A stretch of 64,000 nucleotides of DNA from positions 1-64,000 of the forward strand of contig NZ_JAKWBN010000012.1 in NCBI RefSeq assembly GCF_022511585.1, given 5' to 3'. The notes beneath the pieces are model-generated. The model made no database searches. It was not told the DNA's origin and saw nothing but the letters and a program-made list of their open reading frames with translations. The position numbers were made by a program, and so were the translations under genes. The DNA is from Shimazuella soli. Lineage in GTDB: Bacteria > Bacillota > Bacilli > Thermoactinomycetales > Thermoactinomycetaceae. Positions 7,940 to 14,911 of the stretch are shown here, one piece after another; the stretch's first letter is position 1, and each line of letters starts with the position of its first letter.

Positions 7940-8605
7940 TTATCGCCATTCCACAATCTCCTCGAGAGTTTGTCTCGCTTTTGGCCGTTTGGGATCATCT
8001 TGCCGATATCCGAAAGCGACCATACAGGCTACGCCGAAATCGTTGTCTTTTATGACACCTTCCTTTTGTAAAATAGCGGTCACCTGCTTTTTATCAAAAC
8101 CTTCGATCGGACAAGAATCAATACCTATTTGAGCCGCGGCTGTCATCATATTTCCCAATGCTATATACGTTTGTTTGCTTGCCCATTCAAAAATAAGCCG
8201 GTCATTATCTTCGAGTTCTGTTTCGATGAAGGATTTATAAAAACCAGAAAGAACTTGCACTACTTCATCAGGCATATGTTGAACTTCTTTCATCATTTTC
8301 AATACATGTGCCGAATCATGTTTTAAATCTTTTCTAGCCAATATAACTACAAAATGGCTAGCTGTAGGGAGTTGCCCTTGGGCCCCACCGCAGACGGGCT
8401 TTAATGTTTCACGAAGTCTCGGATCTTGAACAACCACAAATCGCCATGGCTCAAGGCCTACGGAGCTCGGTGATAACCTTCCTGTCTCGAGAATAAAGTA
8501 AAAGTCTTCATCCGAAATCTTTTTGTTGGCATCAAATGCCTTGCAAGCATGTCTAAACTGATAAGCTTTTAAAATTTCTTGTTTTTTACTCTCTGTTCCT
8601 ATCAT
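7940..8605 (-). CDS. yfkO: Nitroreductase-family NAD(P)H-dependent oxidoreductase (YfkO-like)
   Basis: This is an FMN-dependent reductase of nitro- or quinone-like compounds, acting in the cytoplasm as a dimer. The 221-residue product has the FMN-binding start FRHACKAFD, then ILETGRLSPSSVGLEPWRFVVV. A middle block ASKQTYIALGNMMTAAAQIG is followed by DSCPIEGF and a C-terminal GYRxxDPKRPK. These blocks and the length agree closely with B. subtilis YfkO. The frame is intact, although both neighbours are decayed. No regulator is seen beside it. Physiological substrate is unknown. Confidence 0.9.
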   Translation of the reverse strand: MIGTESKKQEILKAYQFRHACKAFDANKKISDEDFYFILETGRLSPSSVGLEPWRFVVVQDPRLRETLKPVCGGAQGQLPTASHFVVILARKDLKHDSAHVLKMMKEVQHMPDEVVQVLSGFYKSFIETELEDNDRLIFEWASKQTYIALGNMMTAAAQIGIDSCPIEGFDKKQVTAILQKEGVIKDNDFGVACMVAFGYRQDDPKRPKARQTLEEIVEWR

Positions 8606-8633
8606 GTGGAATCAACCTTCCGTTTCTGCTTTT

Positions 8634-9135
8634 TTATAAATGAACATGTGTCAATTTATCCGGGTTTGCAACAATGTACAGATTAACAATGCGATCATCT
8701 ATAACCTGGAAAGAAATGACGGTATCGTTTTTTTATTGGTATATAAGACAATTCCAGGCAGGCCATTTACTATGGTTATACGGTAATTCACACTAGCAGG
8801 CAAATTTTTAAAATTGGCTGCCATGCCGGAAAAAATCGGTATATGACCAAAAAGAGGTTGCAGTCGTGCCCTAACTTTGCCTCCCCCATCTGCAAAGAGT
8901 ACTGCAACAGCTGATAAGAATTTCATGATTTGAGTCGCGTCACCTGAGGAAAGAGCATTCATAAATTGCTCCACCAAGTTGGTCGTTTTCTTTCGATCTA
9001 AGTTATCCAAATGATCTGGCTCAAATGTTACACTGAGACTGCGTTTCGCTCGATGAAATATTTGCCGGCAGTTCGCTTTGGTCTTGCCAACGATGTCAGC
9101 AATTTCTTCATCTCCTCTAATAATACCAATCTACT
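8634..9135 (-). pseudogene. ECF41-type sigma factor remnant (5'-truncated, frameshifted)
   Basis: Reading the minus strand across frames gives the end of sigma region 4 (GDEEIADIVGKT then ANCRQIFHRAKR). A SnoaL-like extension follows, with the ECF41 signatures DGGGK and, near the end, NPDKL. A frameshift lies at the T7 run 8728-8734: before it the frame ends NGLPGIVLYTN, after it the frame continues NDTVISFQVIDDRIVNLYIV. A second break is near 9115, and no region 2 or normal start remains upstream. The gene is therefore dead. ECF41 factors normally control an adjacent COE-type gene; the CMD-family gene at 4812 is a candidate former target. Confidence 0.85.
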
Positions 9136-9271
9136 CAGTTTTTTGAAACTATACACTAAATATTGATTTATCATAATGATCATTATAAGTTTGTGAATAT
9201 TAAATCTCTTATCTAGTGTATACAACTGTACTAATGTTACTATTCAAGTATCACATAAAAGGAGTAAATAT

Positions 9272-9721
9272 ATGAAAAAACTTTGGATGTCTTCTATGAT
9301 TGCTGTTTTAGCCTTCGTGTTTGTATTTACCTTTGAAGCCAATTCATTTGCGACGAATCATGTTGGGAACCAAAAAGTCTCCACTTATATCAAAGGAAAA
9401 CGAAACCTTCATTGGACAAAAGCAATTTCTGCAAATTCCAATTATAAGCTTTATGTGGTCGTTGAAAATTACAATAAATTTAATGTCGCTTACTATATTA
9501 AAGATGCAAAAACCAATAAATTTGTCAAATTTTCCGATGGCGCGATTATCAAAGGACAACAAGATAAGGGAACGAAAAAATATATCATCAAAGGAGTAAA
9601 CGGTCAATATAAGCTTAAACTATATTGCGCTGATAAAAGCCCTTACCCTTGGGGTGATGATAATTCAAAAAAATGTAACGCAAAAGCAACCGTATATAAT
9701 TACAAACCAAAAAACTTTTAG
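9272..9721 (+). CDS. Small secreted protein, family not recognised
   Basis: AAAAGGAGT precedes the ATG at 9272. The 149-residue product has a classic signal peptide (MKKLWMSSMIAVLAFVFVF, cleavage probably after NSFA at about residue 27). The mature part is basic, rich in Lys, Asn and Tyr, with alternating polar and hydrophobic residues that suggest a beta-rich secreted domain. Two cysteines (about 128 and 138, in LYCADKSP and KKCNAK) could form a disulphide. It stands alone with its own terminator. No family could be named; an extracellular or cell-wall role is inferred only from the export signal. Confidence 0.75.
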   Translation: MKKLWMSSMIAVLAFVFVFTFEANSFATNHVGNQKVSTYIKGKRNLHWTKAISANSNYKLYVVVENYNKFNVAYYIKDAKTNKFVKFSDGAIIKGQQDKGTKKYIIKGVNGQYKLKLYCADKSPYPWGDDNSKKCNAKATVYNYKPKNF

Positions 9722-9729
9722 TTCTTTCA

Positions 9730-9762
9730 CAGACCACTGATCAAACATCTGTGGTCTGTTTT
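9730..9762 (+). terminator. Terminator of the secreted-protein gene
   Basis: Stem CAGACCAC / GTGGTCTG (8 bp) is followed by TTTTCG and begins nine bases past the stop codon at 9721. Confidence 0.8.
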
Positions 9763-9804
9763 CGTAGTACTTTGAATTTTACCTTAACACCTTTGCCTTT
9801 GATG

Positions 9805-10050
9805 TTATGATACATAAATAGTTGCTGTGATACAAAACAAAGCGAGAAAAATAAGACCTAATTTATGGATTGATTTTTTTAAAAAAATGCTATCTATAAT
9901 ATAAGCAGTAAAACTGCCCCAAATACTAGTTAAACTCAGGATATAACTTGAAACTGGGTCCTTCAAACCATATATCTTGACCAAGATTAATGACATAATG
10001 AACAATCCAATATATATAAAATATCCATATTCTTTTTCATTTTTATTCAA
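9805..10050 (-). CDS. Small three-helix membrane protein, not recognised
   Basis: The 81-residue product is nearly all hydrophobic. Segments at about 10-25, 35-52 and 63-80 are separated by short charged loops (KIYGLKD, FLKKSIHK). It starts MNKNEKEYGYFIY; the ribosome binding site is weak (AAAGAG about 15 bases upstream). Codon use looks normal and the frame has no overlapping competitor. It stands alone between a secreted-protein gene and a strong hairpin. No function can be suggested. Confidence 0.5.
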   Translation of the reverse strand: MNKNEKEYGYFIYIGLFIMSLILVKIYGLKDPVSSYILSLTSIWGSFTAYIIDSIFLKKSIHKLGLIFLALFCITATIYVS

Positions 10051-10116
10051 CTAAAACAACTCTTTCCAAATAATATACAGGGCCGTATTTTCACTGGTTT
10101 TACTAAATATAAAATA

Positions 10117-10159
10117 ACACAAAAATCGCTTAAAAAAAGGAATTAAGCGATTTTTGTGT
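10117..10159. terminator. Strong bidirectional terminator
   Basis: Stem ACACAAAAATCGCTT / AAGCGATTTTTGTGT (15 bp). T runs on both strands let it end the GerP-like operon coming from the right (stop at 10194) and block read-through from the left. Confidence 0.8.
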
Positions 10160-10193
10160 GCTAGTTGGTCATCACCAATATTATTTGTTGACC

Positions 10194-10496
10194 TTAACGC
10201 CTTGGACGTGGATGCGGGGTTGGTCGAAAAGGTCTAACAGGTCTCGGTCTCCTTGGTCTCTCTGGTATCAGCGGTCCTTCTGGTAAAACAGGCCTTTGTG
10301 GCGGCTCTGGTTCAATGGGTGGTATTGGTCTTTCTGGAACAAGCGGGCCCTCTGGCAATTGCGGCACTCCCCCTGGTTGCCTTGGCTGTACTACTCGGTA
10401 GGCTGTATTTTGCATGTTGATTGCTGTGCCAATATTAAAGGAAGCAGCACCATCGATTAAATTTATGTTAATACATCCTACTTTTACTTTAATCAT
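10194..10496 (-). CDS. GerP-like spore protein with a Pro/Arg-rich tail
   Basis: The 100-residue product has two parts. Residues 1-35 (VGCININLIDGAASFNIGTA) resemble the short N-terminal domain of GerPF/GerPA-type proteins, which sit in the spore coat and help germinants pass. Residues 36-100 are low-complexity Pro, Arg and Glu, with LPEGPLVPERP and LPEGPLIPERP as near-identical repeats, and end in a string of Arg-Pro pairs. Its ATG overlaps the stop of the upstream gene (TGATG), so translation is probably coupled. The tail is not part of normal GerP proteins. A coat or exosporium role is inferred. Confidence 0.6.
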   Translation of the reverse strand: MIKVKVGCININLIDGAASFNIGTAINMQNTAYRVVQPRQPGGVPQLPEGPLVPERPIPPIEPEPPQRPVLPEGPLIPERPRRPRPVRPFRPTPHPRPRR

Positions 10497-10714
10497 CAGA
10501 TTAAACCTGACCTTCCTTGGTCAATTAAATCTGGATCAATATTTATATTACGCTCAAAATCCGCATTTCTAGAAAAGTCGCCAACTGGAGAAGATCCCCC
10601 GACTGACTTGGAATTACTCTCTGATCCTACGTTGATCGTGTTACCAAAGTTCACGGAGGCGGTGCTGGATACACTATTGATGCGTAAGTTAAAAATGTTG
10701 TTTATCGTTCCCAC
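10496..10714 (-). CDS. GerPA/GerPF-like spore germination protein
   Basis: The 72-residue product has the length and layout of GerPA/GerPF. A beta-rich start (FNLRINSVSSTASVNFGNTI) leads to a Ser/Gly-rich middle containing KSVGGSSPVGDFSRN, comparable to the K-x-x-GAGSFNTGDF block of GerPF, and a polar tail ending in NIDPDLIDQG. Such proteins lie in the inner coat and are needed for access of germinants. It is the second gene of a three-gene operon after hsp20 (21-base gap) and overlaps the next gene by one base. Mother-cell expression is suggested by the sigma-K-like promoter at 11157-11184. Confidence 0.7.
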   Translation of the reverse strand: MGTINNIFNLRINSVSSTASVNFGNTINVGSESNSKSVGGSSPVGDFSRNADFERNINIDPDLIDQGRSGLI

Positions 10715-10735
10715 CGTCTCCTCCTCCTTTGATCA

Positions 10736-11125
10736 TTAGACTTGTTTTCGATAGCGTAGCTCTAAGACTCCTTTTTTATATCGTGCTGATTCATATTTAG
10801 GTTGCACCTTTACTCCTAAGGGTATTTCCCGCTCAAATACCCCCCGTTTTCGCTCCATCAGTGTTGCTTCATATGCTTGATAAGGAGATTCAAATGCTCC
10901 TTTTAACTTAAGATTTGTATCTTCTATCGAGATATCAATGGTGTGTATATTTTCCATTCCCGGTAGATTTACCACCACAATGACTTCATTTCGTGATTGA
11001 TACACATCTGCCGCTGGCTGTGAGGGGGAAGAAGCCGCTGTAATATTACCCATTTCTTGAAAAAAATCTTCTCCAAGGAATGCCCTGGCAAGTTCATGAA
11101 TCTCAGCAAAGCTCTTTTTTGTCAA
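10736..11125 (-). CDS. Hsp20/alpha-crystallin-family protein, probably spore-associated
   Basis: The 129-residue product has an alpha-crystallin domain from about residue 38. Typical strands are VIVVVNLPGM, ISIEDTNLKLKG and REIPLGVKVQ, closing with the GVLELRY strand. The N-terminal arm is short, and the C-terminal I-x-I anchor of oligomeric Hsp20 chaperones is missing, since the chain stops at RKQV. In Bacillus, comparable short Hsp20 proteins such as CotP are coat components. It heads an operon with two GerP-like genes and has a sigma-K-like promoter. A coat protein or coat chaperone is thus more likely than a heat-shock role. Confidence 0.82.
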   Translation of the reverse strand: MTKKSFAEIHELARAFLGEDFFQEMGNITAASSPSQPAADVYQSRNEVIVVVNLPGMENIHTIDISIEDTNLKLKGAFESPYQAYEATLMERKRGVFEREIPLGVKVQPKYESARYKKGVLELRYRKQV

Positions 11126-11156
11126 TGCAAAAACCCCCTCTTTTCTGTCGTTAGCC

Positions 11157-11184
11157 TAGTTTATGCGTCATGAGATGAGATGGT
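11157..11184 (-). promoter_or_regulatory. Candidate sigma-K promoter of the hsp20-gerP-like operon
   Basis: The minus strand reads AC, 17 bases, then CATAAACTA, matching the sigma-K pattern AC-N16/17-CATANNNTA. It lies 32 bases or more upstream of the hsp20 ATG at 11125. Expression in the mother cell would suit the products. Confidence 0.5.
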
Positions 11185-11189
11185 CACCC

Positions 11190-11198
11190 CATATACTA
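11190..11198 (+). promoter_or_regulatory. Candidate mother-cell -10 element of the gerPC-like gene
   Basis: CATATACTA fits the CATA-type -10 of sigma-E and sigma-K promoters and lies 35 bases before the ATG at 11233. No convincing -35 AC is present at the right distance, so sigma-E or a weak match is possible. Confidence 0.35.
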
Positions 11199-11232
11199 AA
11201 AGAAATGCTTACAATAAATGGAGGGCAATAAT

Positions 11233-11601
11233 ATGTATGACCCTTACTGGCATTACTTTGAGTATCTCAGACAAGAAATAGAAAAAATTCGCGAGGAAAA
11301 TAAATCTTTGCGGAAGCAAATTGAAGAACTTAAACCTATACACATTGATAAAATGGTGTATAAGATTCAAGAACTCAATATTGAAACCTTAAGTGGTATG
11401 TTAAACCTCGGCATGAGTCTTAACGGAGATGGAGAAAATATGACAGAACTGGCCGAAAAGATCGTGAATGAAGAAGGAGTTTCTGTCGATTTTGGACAAA
11501 AAAAAGAGCAGGTTAATTCCCCGCTCCCCGATAATGACGTATTCCACGATTCCAAAGCAAAACAGCAATGGAAAAATACACAAGACCCACCACAGGGGTA
11601 A
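11233..11601 (+). CDS. gerPC: GerPC-like spore germination protein
   Basis: TGGAGGG at 11219-11225 sets the ATG at 11233; an in-frame ATG at 11218 would put the ribosome binding site inside the gene. The 122-residue product starts MYDPYWHYFEY, followed by a heptad coiled coil (about 11-38, IEKIREENKSLRKQIEEL). The GerPC-like block IDKMVYKIQELNIETLSGMLNLG comes next, given here only to identify the region at about residues 41-63. It is shorter than B. subtilis GerPC (about 200). It is divergent from the hsp20-gerP-like operon. Its last 89 bases overlap, on the opposite strand, the end of an ABC permease gene. Confidence 0.7.
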   Translation: MYDPYWHYFEYLRQEIEKIREENKSLRKQIEELKPIHIDKMVYKIQELNIETLSGMLNLGMSLNGDGENMTELAEKIVNEEGVSVDFGQKKEQVNSPLPDNDVFHDSKAKQQWKNTQDPPQG

Positions 11602-12298
11602 TGTAGGCATAAAAACGCCAATCTCCTCTATCTAGCAGAAAGCTTGCTGGATAAAAACCAACAAAGGCAAATGGAAGTATCCATGTCAAAACAAACTGTA
11701 CGAACCGACTATAAATGTTTACTGGATATCGACCATAATTGCTCACATTAAAGACAATCGGTTGAATATCTGTTTTGGAGTCCGTATATAGACTGATACT
11801 AGTCAAGGCAATAAAGATTCCACCATAAACGAGTACTCCTCCTAAGGTGAACAAAATCATCAGAATGGAATCATACCAAGCCCAGTCCAGATTAAGCTGC
11901 GAAGCACCATAACCCATTACAGCCAGGCCCGTGACCACGCCAATGAGGGATTCCGGTGTCATCGATTCCATAATAATCTGCAAGAGACTATGTACAGGAC
12001 GAGTCAGTACTCGATCTAGTTCACCTTTGATAATGTAGCGGTCATTAAAACTCCAAAGGTTGAAAAATGTCCCAAATATCGCCCATGGCAATAAAAAATA
12101 ACCATAAATAAATACTACTTCTGCTTGATTCCATCCGCCCAGTTGTTTCGTATGACCGAAAACAACTATGATAAAGATCAAGTTAAAGGATTGAGAGATT
12201 AGATCGGTAAGAAACTTCACGACCAAATCAAGACGATAGGCAAGCCTTGCCTTCATATACTGTTTTACATATTCCCAAAATATTTGAAATTGTACCAT
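11513..12298 (-). CDS. ABC-2 type exporter permease (PF06182-like), second subunit
   Basis: The ATG at 12298 follows AAGGTGG by five bases; a TTG six codons upstream is less likely. The 261-residue product has six hydrophobic segments and the signature of the DUF990/ABC-2 permease group. These features are an N-terminal amphipathic YVKQYMKARLAYRLD, a cytoplasmic loop KGELDRVLTRPVHSLLQ, and the C-terminal end WNRGIRHYRGAGN. It forms the membrane part of an exporter with the next two genes. The family is found in sporeformers and actinomycetes; the cargo is unknown. The 3' end overlaps the gerPC-like gene by 89 bases on the opposite strand. Confidence 0.85.
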   Translation of the reverse strand: MVQFQIFWEYVKQYMKARLAYRLDLVVKFLTDLISQSFNLIFIIVVFGHTKQLGGWNQAEVVFIYGYFLLPWAIFGTFFNLWSFNDRYIIKGELDRVLTRPVHSLLQIIMESMTPESLIGVVTGLAVMGYGASQLNLDWAWYDSILMILFTLGGVLVYGGIFIALTSISLYTDSKTDIQPIVFNVSNYGRYPVNIYSRFVQFVLTWILPFAFVGFYPASFLLDRGDWRFYAYITPVVGLVYFSIAVLLWNRGIRHYRGAGN

Positions 12299-12299
12299 C

Positions 12300-13094
12300 T
12301 CAACCACCTTGCACAATTAACGTTTTGCGTGCTTTCGACCAAAATCCCCAGCAGATCAAAGCTAAAATGATTGTCCAAACAAACTGAACTCCAATAGCGG
12401 GCAGCCATTGATGAATACTCAGTCCTTTTACCAGAGTATTGCTTGGAATATAGCTGATCGCTTGGAATGGCAGAAAGGCAAATATTTTTTGCAGTACAGC
12501 TGGAAAGAAAGAAATCGGAATGATTAACCCAGATAATAAATCTACCAAAAATCTTTTTGCCCAAAGTATTCCTTGATTGTTTAATATGAAGAAAGCAAAT
12601 AACCCCACAATCAAATTCACCTCTACGTTAACAATAAACCCAAACAATAGACTAATTAAAAACTGTGTCCATACTAGTGGATTGGTCGTAAGTTGAATCG
12701 GGTAAATGAAAGAAACGATGATCATCCCCGGAATACTAAAGAGAAATAAACGAAATAAACCTTCTCCAAAACCTTGAAAAACTTTTACCATCAAATAGCT
12801 GTAGGGTCGAATAATTTGTATAGCAACAGAACCATCTCGTATTTCTTCTGCAATTTCCCGATCCAGATTATTATAATAAAAAGCACGTGCCATCCAAGAG
12901 ATCGCAATATAAGTTGCCATTTGAATAGCAGTGAATCCTTGTATGCTTGGTTTTCCACCGTAAACAGCATGCCATAAAAATACATACGCCCCAATGTTAA
13001 TACTGTAAATGATAATCCCACTATAATAGTTTACTCGGTAAGCCAACATCATAAGAAATCGGATGCGGATTACCTCTTTGTACATAGCCAGCAA
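12300..13094 (-). CDS. ABC-2 type exporter permease (PF06182-like), first subunit
   Basis: AGGAGGGG lies six bases before a TTG at 13094, which I take as the start; an ATG three codons later is the alternative. The 264-residue product has six membrane segments, the cytoplasmic stretch DGSVAIQIIRPYSYLMVK equivalent to RVLTRPVHSLLQ of its partner, and a C-terminal WSKARKTLIVQGG. It is a distant paralogue of the following gene, as usual for heteromeric PF06182 exporters. Its stop lies just before the start of the partner, and the ATPase gene ends three bases upstream, so the three are one translationally linked operon. Confidence 0.85.
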   Translation of the reverse strand: MLAMYKEVIRIRFLMMLAYRVNYYSGIIIYSINIGAYVFLWHAVYGGKPSIQGFTAIQMATYIAISWMARAFYYNNLDREIAEEIRDGSVAIQIIRPYSYLMVKVFQGFGEGLFRLFLFSIPGMIIVSFIYPIQLTTNPLVWTQFLISLLFGFIVNVEVNLIVGLFAFFILNNQGILWAKRFLVDLLSGLIIPISFFPAVLQKIFAFLPFQAISYIPSNTLVKGLSIHQWLPAIGVQFVWTIILALICWGFWSKARKTLIVQGG

Positions 13095-13097
13095 GTC

Positions 13098-14093
13098 TTA
13101 CCCCTCCTGATAAATCTTCCGCACGATTTCTTCGGTAGAAACTTCTTGAATCTGCATTTCATGGATAGGGACACCCGAAGTTACTAATAGAGACAATACT
13201 TCTGAAGCGGTGACTGAATTTCCTTGCAGGGAAGCAGTGAACAGTTTTGTGTTTGCTTCATTTTTGCTCCATGTAACTGGCAGTGCTTCTGTCAATTGAC
13301 CAAGATGCTCCAGAGAAATTTCTTGATCCAATTCTAAGTGAATCTTTTTTCCTTCTCCCCACTCTTGTTTTAACTTCGTCAATCCACCATCGTAGATGAT
13401 ATTTCCTTTATCTAACATAATCACTCTACTGCATAATGCTTCAATATCGGTTAAGTCATGCGTAGTTAACAAGATAGTCGTTCCAAATTCTTTGTTCATT
13501 TCTCTTAAAAATTGCCGAATATTTTCTTTTACCAATACATCTAATCCAATCGTTGGCTCATCTAGAAATAACAAAGAAGGCTGATGAATAAGGGAAGCGA
13601 CTAATTCACAACGCATCCGTTGACCAAGACTGAGTTTACGAACAGGTTGATCGAGCAGTTCTCCGATATTTAGCACTTCAATCATTCGATCAAGCAATTT
13701 TTGATTGTCTACACGATATACTTTTTGCAGCAGTGTAAAAGATTCTTGAACTGCAATATCCCACCACAACTGACTTCGTTGACCAAATACAACCCCAATT
13801 GTTTTGACGAACTCTTCCCGTTGATTATGAGGATCAAAACCGTTTACCTTCAGCTCACCAGAAGTAGGCTGTAAAATTCCCGTTAACATTTTGATGGTCG
13901 TAGATTTACCAGCACCATTTTCTCCTATATATCCAACCATCTCTCCCTGAGGGATGCTTATATTTACTTCATTTACAGCACGGATTGTCCGATAGTTGCG
14001 GTTGAACAAATCCCGGAAAGCCCCTGTTAGACCTTTTCGACTTTGATAGATTTGAAATTCTTTTGTCAATTTTTCTGCTTCAATCGCATTCAT
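13098..14093 (-). CDS. ABC exporter ATPase subunit
   Basis: I place the start at ATG 14093, behind GTGGAGGAAACAGAA; the frame is open for 43 more codons upstream without a ribosome binding site. The 331-residue product has Walker A GENGAGKST, Q-loop in VFGQRSQLWW, signature LSLGQRMR and Walker B LLFLDEPT, followed by an H-loop TTHD. A C-terminal regulatory part of about 80 residues follows. The FGQRSQLWWD block is typical of ATPases paired with PF06182 permeases. Together with the two permeases it forms an exporter of unknown cargo at the cell membrane. Confidence 0.93.
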   Translation of the reverse strand: MNAIEAEKLTKEFQIYQSRKGLTGAFRDLFNRNYRTIRAVNEVNISIPQGEMVGYIGENGAGKSTTIKMLTGILQPTSGELKVNGFDPHNQREEFVKTIGVVFGQRSQLWWDIAVQESFTLLQKVYRVDNQKLLDRMIEVLNIGELLDQPVRKLSLGQRMRCELVASLIHQPSLLFLDEPTIGLDVLVKENIRQFLREMNKEFGTTILLTTHDLTDIEALCSRVIMLDKGNIIYDGGLTKLKQEWGEGKKIHLELDQEISLEHLGQLTEALPVTWSKNEANTKLFTASLQGNSVTASEVLSLLVTSGVPIHEMQIQEVSTEEIVRKIYQEG

Positions 14094-14241
14094 TTCTGTT
14101 TCCTCCACATAAAAACGTCCGCCTTTTAAAAAGACGAACATCAGATCACTTACTATTGTAAAGTACATTTCACCATTCTGCAAATGTATTTCCACAAAAA
14201 ATACAAAATTGAACCTGCACAAGAGCTTTTCATTTGTAAAT

Positions 14242-14274
14242 TAACACCCGATGTCAATTGTCCATCAGGTGTTA
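14242..14274 (-). terminator. Terminator of the VOC-family gene
   Basis: Stem TAACACC / GGTGTTA lies 48 bases beyond the stop at 14322, ahead of the ABC operon. The T tract on the minus strand is weak, so it may end transcription only in part. Confidence 0.5.
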
Positions 14275-14321
14275 TTTTTATCAATAGGTAGAATCATCTA
14301 TTCCAATTATTTTTTTTAAGC

Positions 14322-14783
14322 TTATGATTTATCTCTTTTTTTCCATTCATGGAGCTCCATCATGGGTAGTTCTTCCTTTACATCGATGCGCAAAGGAGAG
14401 ATAAATTCTAATAAATTTCCGTCAGGGTCTTCAAAGTAGATCGCTGCATGGACTTGAGGATTATTAGGCAAAATAAGTGGTTGTCGGTCAGGAGAAAACC
14501 CAAAAAACTCATTTACTTCAACTCCTCGTTCTTTCAACCATTCTTTCGCCTGATCTAAATCGTCAGAATCGACCTGAAATGCCACATGACGAATAGATAC
14601 GTGATAAGGCAGATCAACTTGCTCTCCTTCCCATAAACCTAACCAGCTCTTGCCCTTTTCAATCCAAAAAAAAGCGTAGCTCTCCGTAGTGGAAGCTAAT
14701 TCTAATCCTAAGTTTTGATAAAAGTCAATCGATTTCTTCAAGTCACGAACAGGTAAATGGGCTTCATACAGGCCTTTGATCAT
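14322..14783 (-). CDS. VOC-family (glyoxalase/dioxygenase-like) protein
   Basis: The start is the ATG at 14783, eight bases after GGGAGGT; an in-frame upstream start at 14804 is not supported. The 153-residue product has the two beta-alpha-beta-beta-beta halves of the VOC fold. The first metal-ligand position is His9 in YEAHLPVRDLKKSIDFYQNLG, here named only for residues 6-25. A second candidate His lies in SIRHVAFQV, and a Glu in NLLEFISP. Such proteins include glyoxalase I, fosfomycin thiol-transferases and bleomycin-binding proteins; this one cannot be assigned. It stands alone between two hairpins. Confidence 0.8.
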   Translation of the reverse strand: MIKGLYEAHLPVRDLKKSIDFYQNLGLELASTTESYAFFWIEKGKSWLGLWEGEQVDLPYHVSIRHVAFQVDSDDLDQAKEWLKERGVEVNEFFGFSPDRQPLILPNNPQVHAAIYFEDPDGNLLEFISPLRIDVKEELPMMELHEWKKRDKS

Positions 14784-14885
14784 AGATGTAACCTCCCAGA
14801 ACACTATATACCCTATTCCAATTTATCCAAAACTCTCAAGCAGACTTTCACCACCAAGTTATCACCCGTGTCAAGCGCAACTAAA

Positions 14886-14909
14886 AATCCATCCTAAGCG
14901 GGATGGATT
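14886..14909 (-). terminator. Terminator of the spo0M pair
   Basis: Stem AATCCATCC / GGATGGATT (9 bp, loop of six) lies just beyond the stop at 14912. Ts follow on the minus strand. Confidence 0.7.
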
Positions 14910-14911
14910 TT

